A model generated the notes under the pieces. That model had not been told where the DNA came from, searched no databases, and worked only from the letters and a program-made list of their open reading frames with translations. Shown here in pieces: positions 27,215 to 38,398 of a DNA stretch of 64,000 bases (position 1 is its first letter; the number at the start of each line of letters is the position of its first letter). The position numbers and the translations under genes were made by a program. This stretch comes from Pempheris klunzingeri (Eukaryota; Chordata; Actinopteri; Acropomatiformes; Pempheridae), in assembly GCF_042242105.1 (NCBI RefSeq), contig NC_092032.1, positions 16,603,915 through 16,667,914 on the forward strand. Direction: 5' to 3'.

Positions 27215-28721
27215 GGCGACGTGGAATTTGAATAATATCCTTCAGCTCAAGAGTTTGTTTTGTTTCTTTACTAACTGGTGCGATAGATCTTATTTCACTC
27301 AACACTGTCTGCCAAATAATGTGCAAAATCTTTAACTATGTATAATCAGGCCTATTCTAAGTATATCATTTGTATTAAATTAATGACAAAGTTTACCACT
27401 AAAATAAAGAAACTTCTATACATTTTATAATAGCTTTGCACTGTTCGAGAGTCTAATGACTCAAACTACATGTTTCAAATGGTTTTTTGTACCTGTCTTT
27501 TCTGACATTAAACCCAAAGTTACATTCCATCCTTTTTGTTTGTGTCCCTTGATATTTCAATTAATTGTATACAAAAAAAACACTGTTGAGCACACAGTTG
27601 ACACCACAACATGACAAAGCATTATTATAAATCCAGAAATTTTCATTGTGATTTAACTGTATCTCCTCTCCACACATTTTAAGCTGAGTTGCTTTTTGAG
27701 GGGGCTAACATCTCAAGGGCCTCTGAGGAGTGCAGAGAACCTGTATCATAGATTTACGTTGGACAAAAAATTTAGAATTTAATACTTAACCAATCAATTA
27801 TCCTTCTTAGAATCCATTCTGTGCTTTAAAATGAACGTTGAAGCCATTAGTCAGTCATCTTGAAAGAGTTAAGAAAGGTTTTTGGCTTAGACTCAGCAAA
27901 AGTATTTCGAGTCGTGTCTCTCAAATAATGTGACGTAACTGTTGATATGAGTTTATGAGTTGTGTTGTGTTATGAGTTGACAGTCTATTGGATGTTGTAA
28001 AGACATCTGAAGATGTTTTTCCGCCACTATGTCACGGGTTGGTACGAATGCATCTTTCAACATTTACCTTATCTAATCAAAACATAAAGCTAATGGAAGG
28101 AAAATGATGGCCACTCTCTTACTTAACACTCTGCATCCATTATATTATGTTGATAAGTAATGATAACATTGTTGACTCATTAATACAAATACAATTTTCC
28201 ATGTAAAATGTGGTAATTTTTTAGTTTTAGATTAATGGAGTGAGGTTTTATTTAAAAGCCTTACCCATAAGAATATTTAAAATTCCCTTGATCACTTGTT
28301 TGATATGAGTTATGGTATGACTGTGATAAACTTCAGTGAGACAAGACCTACAGTCACATCATGGCTTGATACCACATTGAACTTGGTCTAATCATTTGCA
28401 AGGCGCCATAAATGTGTGCACTGAAGTCCTTCATCTCCATGGCCACGTATACAATCATTCATTAATGTTTAATAAAGAAAAGAAGCTGGCTATAAGAATC
28501 AACCGCAAGTCCGGCAGTGATACCATCACTGAGGGAAAAGGCAAAAGACATGGATGTAAGGATGCACTGCTGCATGACAAAACGGGACTAATTACACAGT
28601 TTTAAAGAATGCTAAACACATTTATTTCTGGGTGTGATGGGGCCTGGAGGAAAGAGTGATGTCGACATGTTGATGCAGTAAAGATTTTTGATTTTTTCTT
28701 TCTCAGTGATGTTCACTCAGA
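27215..28721. other. RDH-PKS spacer with probable 5' noncoding splice acceptor of the PKS gene
   Basis: The first 200 bp are the RDH 3' UTR. Most of the rest is AT-rich with no supported gene. Just before the PKS start codon a T-rich tract ends in CTTTCTCAG (acceptor AG at 28705-28706). The PKS start is then only 16 nt into an exon, so a 5' noncoding exon probably lies somewhere upstream. I could not place that exon. Confidence 0.5.
27403..27408 (+). terminator. Poly(A) signal AATAAA of the RDH gene
   Basis: AATAAA 189 bp after the stop codon at 27212-27214; the first canonical signal downstream. Confidence 0.7.
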
Positions 28722-31700
28722 ATGGAAGAAGCTGAAGACAGCATTGCTGTGGTAGGCATTGGATGCAATTTTCCAGGGGGTAAGTCATTTGAATTTGGGA
28801 ACTTTTTTTGTGTGTTTCTTGATATTTTATTGACAAATTTGCCATTTACAGATTTTTCACAATGTGCATCAAGAAAAATGAACAATATTTCTGAATGTAG
28901 TTATTGAAAATTTAACGAAAACCATAAACAAAACAAATTGCATCATTTAAACATTATTAGATCAGCTCATAAATTAACAGATTAAAATGTGTTTACATGG
29001 GACAAATAACCTCTTAACAACCACCACAGTTGGTAAAATAAATTCATAGTATTTCTAAAAATGATTGTGTCATCATTTTATTTTGTCTAAATGAAGTTAC
29101 TGTGGCCAAATTATGTATTTCCTTTCTATGAATTATATCTAACCCTTTGACCAGAACTTTGTGATTGCAAATCAGGCGAATCGTGCAATTATAAAATGCT
29201 TAATGCAAACAGTGCACCTTTTTCTTATGATATTACCCACAACAACTTATTGTACCACAACTGAGCTTTTAATTACTATATATATCTTTCCAAACAGGAG
29301 AAGGGCTTGAAAATTTCTGGAAGGTTCTGGTGGATGGGAGAAACTGTTCTGTGCCAATTCCCAAAGAGAGATTTGACTTAGCCAGCTGGTATGACCCTGA
29401 TGACAGCAAAGCGGGTAAATCCCGCACAGCCAAGGCTGCCCTCATTGACGGGTATGGTCTTTAAATCTTACCCTATCATCTATTTAGGCCTACTTCTGTG
29501 TTTTGTACTTGTGTCTATACGGATAGTTATATATTTTTCCCTGCTGATGAAATGATCTTTTAATGTTGTTTATATCTCTATAATATTTGTGTTTCGTCCT
29601 TTGCCCCCCTTACCATACCATTTTTTTGTAACTTGTAAATGAAAACAATTTCTATGTTGCCCTTTAAATTTCCCTCTTTAAATATAAAAGAATATATATT
29701 AATGTATAAATACGATAGATACGATACATATGATAGAAGTGATTTTAGATGATCAAAAACAAATAAGGGGTTTTCCTCACATCAGAAATATCAGCTCTTG
29801 ACCAACATAAAGCTTTGCTGTCATTTGTACCAAGTGGTGTGCAGAAAGCCCCCTCTTCACTTTTTAATCCTCTCACATTATCTGAGTTTATACCAGCTTT
29901 GACTGAAATATGCTGCTGTGCAGAGCACTTGTGATTCTATTATTTCAAACTATAGTCTTCACGTTATTATATCATTTCCATTTAGGCAATTAAAGTGTTA
30001 AATTATTATATATTTCTGAGTAGCTAAATTTCATCTCGTGGTTTTAAATGTTTTTCAGGTTCAATGAGTTTGACCACAAGTTTTTTGGCATCAGTGACAG
30101 TGAAGTGGAACAAATGGACCCTCAACAAAAACTGCTCCTTCAGTGTGTCTACAGGGCTTTAGAGAATGCTGGGATTCCTATGGAGAAGGCCAGTGGGACC
30201 AGGACAGGAGTGTTTTTTGGTAAGTCAGTAAAAATGTGTTGGCGAGGATTGACTCTTAATAGTTTAAGTGTAATATTTGGCAAAAGGCTGGATGCAGGAT
30301 CAACTTCTTCTATTTCTTACTACAGGCCTAATGAACAGAGATTATGAGACAAATGCTGCACACGTGCACCCAAGTGTGATCAACCACTGGACCGGCACAG
30401 GGCTTGCCATGAGTATTGCAGCAAACAGAGTTTCCTACATCTTCAACTTCACTGGGCCCTCTTTGTCCATAGACTGTGCCTGCTCGTCATCTCTCGTGGC
30501 CCTCCATCTTGCCTGTCAGTCCATTAAACAAGGTCTGTACAGTATGTCTAGCTTAAGTCATGCCCAGCAATGTGGTTTTAATTACAAAGATGGTTTTATA
30601 AAAGGGTACTCAGATATTATGTGTGTGAGATTATGAAAAGTTTTATCTTATCAGGCGATTGTGACATGGCTGTTTGTGGAGGAGTCAACTGTATCATAGA
30701 GCCGAGAGTGTTTGTTGCTCTCAGCAAGGCCAAGATGATTTCACCTGAGGGGACCAGCAAACCTTTCTCCAACAAAGCAGATGGTTATGGTAGAGGGGAG
30801 GGCTGCGGTGTAGTTCTCCTCAAGCCTCTAAGAAAGGTCAGAATATTCAAAGTAATAAACGTGCAACAATTTCCCTATTTCAATCTTAATGACATCTGAC
30901 CATATCTGATAGACCTACATAAATTAATAACTGATTGACCTTCTATAACTAAGCAGTTCCCATGTCATTGCATGCCAATATGACACACTTAATGTTTTAA
31001 ACATTGTACTTTATTGTTGTTTACAGGCTATAGAAGACCATGACCATATCTGGGGCATCATCAGCAAAACAGCTGTCAACCAAGATGGACACTCAGTCTC
31101 TCCAATCACCAAACCCTCCATGACACAACAAGAGGAACTCCTGCGCAGAATCTACTCAGAGTCTGACCTTGCAAATGTCCAGTACATAGAGGCACATGGG
31201 ACTGGGACTCCAGTTGGAGACCCCATAGAGGCAGGAAGCATCTCAAACGTCATCGCTAAAGCCAAACCTCCTGGCTCAGAGACATTGCGCGTTGGCTCTG
31301 TGAAGAGCAACATTGGACATACAGAATCTGCAGCTGGAGTGGCCGGACTCATTAAGGTTCTCCTAATGATGAAACATGAGACCATTGTTCCCTCGGTTTT
31401 CTACTGTGAAGAGACTGCCAGTGTAGATGCCAACGCATTGAACATTAAGGTTCCTACGAAAGCAGAGAAGTGGGAAGCCTCCGGAGGAAGAATTGCAGGA
31501 GTGAACAACTTTGGCTTTGGGGGTACAAATGCGCACACCATTGTCAAACAGCACAAAAAGTCACGCACTGAGCAAAAGAATGATGGGACACAGACAAAGT
31601 ATTTTGTCATGTCTGCAAATTCACCAAAATCTCTCACTCTGATGATGGAGGACACCATTAAACAGCTAGAAGCAGATAGCAAAGTTGATCTAGAGTCTCT

Positions 31701-34700
31701 GTTGTACACATCAGCTTGCAGGAGGAGCCATCTAAAACATAAATACAGAAAGGCTATTGTGGTTACATCTGTAGTCGATCTTAAAGAGAAGCTAAGTGCC
31801 AGTGTAGGCAAAAACATTGGCCCGTCCTCCTCAGATCCGAGGTTAGTGTTTGTCTTTTGTGGAAATGGTGTCACTTACCATGGCATGTGCAAACAGCTAC
31901 TAAATCACGAGCCTGTATTCAGGGATAAGATCAAAGAGATTGCACAACTTTTACAAAGATGGAATACACTGAACATCTTAGATACACTCGAGAGTGAAGT
32001 TGAGGGTAGTGACTTCAAAAACCCAAATGTTGTCCAACCACTCCTCTTTGCTATCCAAGTGGGCATTTCTACTCTACTCAGACGCTGGGGTGTCAAGCCC
32101 GATGCAATACTTGGACACTCTGTTGGCGAGGTTGCAGCTGCTCACTGTTCTGGCCTCTTGTCTCTTGAGGATGCAGTTAAAGTCATCTACTTCCGCAGCA
32201 CACTCCAGAGCAAAGTCACTGGGGGTAAGATGCTTGTGATCAGCAACATGGCTGTATCAGAGGTGACCGCTCTTCTCCCTTGTTACTCTGGTAGAATTTG
32301 CCTTGCTGCTTTCAACAGTCAGCAGTCTTGCACCCTCTCAGGAGATGCAGATGCCATTGAGAGCCTTCATGAAGAGCTAAGATCCTCAGCCAATAGTCAG
32401 AATCTGTTCCTTCGTATACTAGATGTTCCTGCTGCTTACCACAGCCACATGATGGACCCAATTCTGCCAGAAATCACGGAAACAATTGGCTCCTTACAGG
32501 GAAATGATCTTGACACTGAGTTGTTTTCAACAGTCACAGGCAAGGAGGTCCAGCATGGTGATTTCTGCACAGGGGAATATTGGGCTAGAAACATTCGTGA
32601 GCCAGTAGATTTTGAGCAGGCAGTGAGGTCATCAATTAAAGGAAAGAGGAATACAGTTTTTGTGGAGATAGGGCCAAGAAGGGCGCTACAGAGAAACATC
32701 ATGGATTCTCTGGGTAATGACACAGCTGTTCTTGCATCAGTGCAGCCAGAGAAAGATCATGAAACAATAATGTCTGTTGTTTCAAAGCTATTTGAACTGG
32801 GTGTCCACGTAAATTGGAACACTTTCTACAGAGGGTACGAGACAATGCCATTGCCTATTCTGAAATACCAGTTTGATTGCTCAGACAGAGACGTTATCAT
32901 TGGAGCAGCACAGACAAACTCAAGAAGTAATCATCCTGTGCTCTGTCAGAAAGGAGGAGAAAGCAACATTTTCAGCTGTAACCTGCAGTCTGACTCTTCC
33001 TTCTACCTGAAAGAGCACAAGCACAATGGTATACCCATCATCCCTGGTGCCTTCTACGCCGAGTTGGGTTTAGCCACATTCATGGCCAGTGCAAAGCCAA
33101 AAGTACCACTCAGCTCACTACAGCTCAGTGTCAATTTTCACAGTCCCTTTGTTTTAACCCAGAATTCACCTGAGATGAAGGTACAGCTAGAACAAACAGA
33201 GAACAAAACCAGGTTCATGGTACTCTCCCCATCTGCAATGTATGCATCGGGCACAGTGGTTTCCAAGAAAGAGAGGCTGATTGAGGAGCAGTACATTTCA
33301 CTAAGCTCCATCTACAAAAGATGCAAATCTGCAGTGAGCTCTCAGGAGTTCTATGGGTATCTCTCTCAGGGAGGCTTTCAGTATGGAGACGTCTTCCAGA
33401 ATAAGGGGGATGTGCACTATGGAGAGGATCTCAGGGAGGCTTTTACACTTGTTGCAGTTCCAGAAGAATTAAAGTCTCAGTTGCATGAATACTGCATTCA
33501 TCCTGTTGTGCTGGATTTTCTGATGCAGCTTCTACCAGTTACAGTAGAGCACATTTTTGCTGGTAGACCAGGATTTCCTGCCAAAATAGGAAGTCTGACA
33601 GTGTTTGAACCCTTGCAAGATGAGATGATTGTCTATCTGAGAGCAATTGATGTGGGAATTGATCACTTTGAGGTTTGTGGCTGCTTTGCAGATAAAGAGG
33701 GAAGAGTGTTGGTTGAGGTTAAGCATGTGATAATCAAGTACCTTGGCAGTCGCTCTCATGTGGTGGAGGAGTATTTCTATCATAATGCCTTTAGTGTCAT
33801 TCCGAAAGGCATTACATCTGCTCCTCCCCGGGCGTTAGTGTTCTGTGACCGTATAGGGATCTCTAAAGGCCTTCAACAATATTTGGACTCTGGGTCTAGA
33901 TACGTTTCCTTCACACATGCAAAAGATATCTTGAGCCATGGGTTTCCTTCTCTCTTGGCAAATCTCAATATAACAGATATTGAGAAGAACTTTGATGAGG
34001 TCTTATTTTTGTGGGGCAAAGAAAACCTCACTTCACTCGCAGCTGATGTTGTCCTGCAGAATTTGGCGAGCTGCTGTGAGACGTTCCGCCAAATCGTCCT
34101 TGAGCTAAAGCGAATTCGCTTCCCGAACTCAATCAGAGCAGTCACCTACTGTTCATCTGACATCACTATAGATCACATAAGTCCAGGTTTTGCTCTTGCT
34201 GGCATGACAAGATCATTTGCTGCAGAGATACCAGATCTTTTATTTCAGCTGATTGATATAGGCACTGTCTCTGCCAAGGACATTGCAGCTCTGTCTGAGG
34301 TCCTAAAATCGTATCCTTGCAGCAAGTACCCAGAGCTGGTGGTAAAAGATGGGCTGATTCTGAAACCTTCCATTGTCCGCACTCCACCTGAAATCACTGA
34401 CAGTTCAGAGGGCAGTTTTACCTCTACAATGTCTGAGCCCTGCATCCTTCAGACAGCTGACACGCATGAGATGAGTCAACTGCATGCCATTCATTTTGAG
34501 GAGGAGGCCCAGCCAATCAGTGATACATCAGTTGAAATCCGGCTCACTAAGATATGTGTTCATTCATCGGATTACTTCCCCGTCAGTGCTTCACACCTGA
34601 AATTTGGCCCAACACTGTACTGGGACAAACATTCATCACAGAAACACAAGCTACTGGCTCTTGATTTCAGTGGTACTATAACAGCAGTTGGAAAAGATGT

Positions 34701-36576
34701 CAGGAAATTGAAAGTGGGAGACCAGATTGCTTCCTGCTATCCCATTGTGGCAGCCAGCAAGGTCAGAATTCCAGAGGATGTGTGCTACAGTGCCAAGCGG
34801 TTCCCATTCCTTGAAAAAACACCCTGTGTTTCCTACTTTGTGCTAGCATGGGAGATCCTGCATCGAGCCTTGCCCAGGGCTAAACATAATGTAGGAATAA
34901 TATCCTCTGCGCCTGATTCCGCGCTGATGAAAGTCTTGGCAATCACTTCTTACAAGTCGGGTTGGAATGTGATTGTTGGCACACAGTGCAATGGCAATTT
35001 TGTAGATGTTGGTCAAATAGATGCATTTGTCGTTTTACCACCATTTGATGAGTCTCTGATTGCTAAAATTTGCAACTTTCCAGGTGTCCCACATGTTGTC
35101 TTTGTCTGTGAATCTCAGATCCAGTGCTCGCTAGCTCTGGATGTATTCCAAAGTTTAAAGGAAAGTGTTCATGTGCAGACAATTCAGATGCCAGCCATTT
35201 TGCAAAAGGGGTCCTTGAGTGCACAAAAGCCACACATTTATCACTGGCTTAAGTCTTTGAGCTTGAGCAGAAAATTTGCTCTTGAAAGCTTCACCTTTCA
35301 GAGTGCAAAATCTGATGGTGTCCAGAGCCTTCATTCAGATAAACCACAATCATACTTCACCTCAAAGAGGCTGGCTGTTGTGGCTCTGGAAAAAGATGCA
35401 AGCAGTACGCTGTCTGACATTCCTCTGCTGCCAACCAAAAAACAGCTTTTCCGAAAGCAAGCAGTCTACATTGTGGCAGGTGGTCTTTCTGGTCTGGGCT
35501 TTGAAACGGTCAAGTTCATCTCACAAAGAGGGGGTGAGCACATTATCATACTTTCCAGGAGCAAGCCCACACCAGATGTGCAGCAAAAGATACACAATGT
35601 GGAGAAACAGTGTGGAAACGACATCACTACCATGGAGTGTGACATATCTGTGTCTGAATATGTGCACAAAGTTATCAGTGTCATTGGCCAGAAATTCCCT
35701 GGTTGTCCAATCAGAGGAGTGTTTCACAGTGCAGTTGTCTTGCATGATGGACTGATTGAGACCCTTGACAGATCCCTTTATGAGAAAGTTCTCAAACCCA
35801 AAGTAAATGGTGCTTTGAATTTGCACCATGCAACACAGCACTGTCGCCTGGATTACTTTGTGTGCTACTCCTCCATCTCAGCTTTTCTGGGAAACGCATC
35901 ACAGACAAACTATGCAGCAGCTAATTCATTCCTCGACATGTTCTGCCAGTACCGCCGCAAACTTGGGCTGCCTGGACAGTCTATAAACTGGGGAGCCCTA
36001 AATCTCGGTCTCCTCTTGAACAAGGAGCATTTCCAGCGGTTTCTGGAGGCAAGGGGGATGATGGTGTTGGATGTGGCTGAAATCCATAAAAGTCTAGAGC
36101 AATGCCTTGTGCTCAATCGTCCCCAACAGGTTGTTTGTAGGTTTCACTTCAGAAACATCAGGTATAACATCCTCTCTCAGAATGCAGCCTTAACCATGCG
36201 CCTGGTTGCATTGGTAGAGGAGGCCTTCCAAAAATCCAAAGAGGCAGATTCTCAAACTAAACAAACTGAATCCGTCTCACCAAGAGAGTATGTCGTCTCT
36301 CTGCTTTGTGAAACCATTGGCATGGATAAAAGTGAGCTGAAAGATGAATCCCTTCTTTCATCCTTAGGCATTGACTCCATGCAAGCCATGACTCTGCAGA
36401 ATCTCATCTTTCAGGAGAAAGGTGTGAATGTGCCTTTGGTGAAACTGTTGGACCCCAATGCCACAATATCAACAGTAGTAGACATTCTGAGTGAAGAAGC
36501 TGAAAGTGAAAATTTCAGCAATGGCTCAGAGTCTCTTCCAGTTGGAGACCTGGATGATGTTTCTACAAGATTGTAA
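28722..36576 (+). CDS. pks: Animal type I polyketide synthase, copy A, 6 exons, 2103 aa
   Basis: An iterative, FAS-like multidomain enzyme of the vertebrate PKS family. Known relatives are the fish otolith PKS and budgerigar pigment PKS. Exons: 28722-28779, 29298-29451, 30059-30219, 30326-30532, 30655-30836, 31027-36576. Domains in order: KS (about 9-430; Cys177 in DCACSSS, His311, His352); AT (about 527-810; Ser619 in GHSVG, His726); DH (about 890-1170; His918 in HxxxGxxxxP, Asp1084 with Gln1088); a structural, KR-like segment; an MDR/ER-like region (about 1420-1690); KR (1733-1900; GGLSGLG at 1739-1745, Ser1870, Tyr1883); and one ACP (Ser2038 in GIDSM). The ER-like part has no glycine-rich NADPH motif near 1543-1555, so enoyl reduction is probably lost. 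There is no methyltransferase, thioesterase or reductase at the C terminus. The gene converges on its paralogue 1.8 kb downstream. The product is unknown; a conjugated polyene is my inference. Confidence 0.95.
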
Positions 36577-36828
36577 AAAAGTGCAAATACAGAAATGTAA
36601 GCAACTACAGCACCATTCTTCTGTTAATGACACATGTTCATACTGTATTTTGGTTATTTTGTTTTCATTGTAAACGTACAGCTGTGGTTATTGTATTGGT
36701 TCATTTTAGTATACTTTTGCATTATTATAACCATACATCACAGTATTTTACTTGGAGACATCCCCAATTTTTAATGGATGCTTTGTGTCAGTTTTCATCC
36801 TGTTTATTGATATGTTCATGATAAAAAC

Positions 36829-36834
36829 ATTAAA
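36829..36834 (+). terminator. Candidate poly(A) signal ATTAAA of PKS copy A
   Basis: The common variant ATTAAA lies 253 bp after the stop codon. No canonical AATAAA occurs earlier in the 3' flank. Confidence 0.45.
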
Positions 36835-37170
36835 ATAGTCAGCATTACCATTAAGTACACAATTATTGTAGATAAATTATGCTTGTGTTAGTGAACAATT
36901 TTTGTAATTGAGTACTTTTTTTTTTACTTTATTCATTTTCAATACATTTTGAGACTTAAAAGCTCATCTGTAATTTTTCAACTTAGGAGCACAGGATTCT
37001 TCAGCACAGGATTCGGTCTGCATAATACTAACCCTAACTTTTATCTGCTTGTTTTATATTCTCTCAGCTCTCACAGGTCATGGTCAGTTGTTATCACTGC
37101 TGGCTCATTGATTCTGATTGATTACCACTTTTATGATGGTGATGATGGAATGAAACATGTGACACAGTTT

Positions 37171-37320
37171 CAGAATCAGAATCAGAATCAGAATCAACTT
37201 TATTGGCCAAGTTTCTACAAGCAAACAAGGAATTTGACTCCGGTGAAACTTGTCTCTCTATGTACAGTAAGAAAATTAGAAATAAACTACAACAATAAGA
37301 ATAAGAACAGAACAATATAA
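37171..37320. repeat. Dispersed repeat beginning with (CAGAAT)n
   Basis: Four tandem CAGAAT units (37171-37194) lead into TTTATTGGCCAAG and TTTGACTCCGGTG. From memory this arrangement is common in teleost genomes and I take it as a transposable-element copy of unassigned family. Confidence 0.55.
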
Positions 37321-38398
37321 GTATTACGTATTCTGATCATGTCCCATAAACATTAAATTGGGGGCATGTATAATTACTGGGTTTTGCTGTTTGAACTACA
37401 AATTTATCACATTGTGTGGACATAGACTTTGTTCTCCACAAGGACAGACAGTGCATTCAAATATGATGAAAACAGATACAGTAATCTATTATGTTAGTAC
37501 CTATAGCACTGTTTTCCTACTAAGACAATATTACAATCACAATTAAGCAAATGATTTGGTTATTTGAATATTCTGAGGAGTTTTGACAGTTTTTTCATCA
37601 TTGTGGTTAATGTGATCCCAATGAATCATACATGCTATCTTGGCAACATGTGTGACTTTATTTTGTTTTGTTTCTTCAAAGACAAGACAATAATACTTAA
37701 GTAAATTTCACAATGCACTTGATAATGGTGGTTTATTCACAACTGTTCCTTCACACAGATTACACAATTGAGATTTTATTGTAGCATTTAACAAAATTAT
37801 CCGGAGTGGCTCCAAATTAATGCAGCCAAGTCAGTTTATCATGAGCACCCATTTCATTTGTTCACACTTCCAAAAATAAATTATGCTTAAAAGATTGCAA
37901 ATATTGCTAAATAAAAATTTAATTTTGAACTGCTCAACATTAACTGTGCCACTCGTAGTAAGTCTTTGTGGCACAAGAGCTGCTATATACGCACTCTACA
38001 TTTAACCAACATCACAATTAGACATATCAAATGACAAAGCAAACAACAACAGTAGAGAAATGCATCATCCAAACAATGCATTGACAATGACAGTGGACTT
38101 TCATGGCATGAAGAAATAAAAATAAAATCAGGCTAATAACAAGAAAGTAGTACAGCACAAAAATTGTGACTGAATAAGGATGTCAGTGGACAAACAAGTG
38201 TAACATGCAGTAACTCTGAAAGATTATTGTGGGGTTGTGTAAACACGCCTACTGCAAAGAAATTCAATTCCATTTGACTGCAATAAGAACAATACCTCTG
38301 AGGTGAAACAGTACAGTCCCTCTGCAAAAACTTGAGATATCTCAAAGTCTTTTCATTGATTCCATGGATCAAAGTATTATTTGATGTATTCCATTCAA

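Larger units (their letters stand above)
36577..38398. other. Spacer between the convergent PKS genes
   Basis: Holds both 3' UTRs and one dispersed repeat. TTTATT (AATAAA on the minus strand) occurs at 37775-37780, 37732-37737 and 37657-37662, any of which could end the copy B transcript. No gene or remnant of a further PKS exon is seen. Confidence 0.6.

Noticed and set aside
33700-34500. Methyltransferase domain between DH and ER of the PKS
   Set aside because: No SAM-binding glycine motif; the segment matches the structural KR-like part found in FAS-type enzymes.
31120-36576. PKS copy A as a single-exon gene starting at the ATG at 31120
   Set aside because: This would lack the N-terminal KS half including the catalytic cysteine, which is encoded by five clear upstream exons in matching phase.
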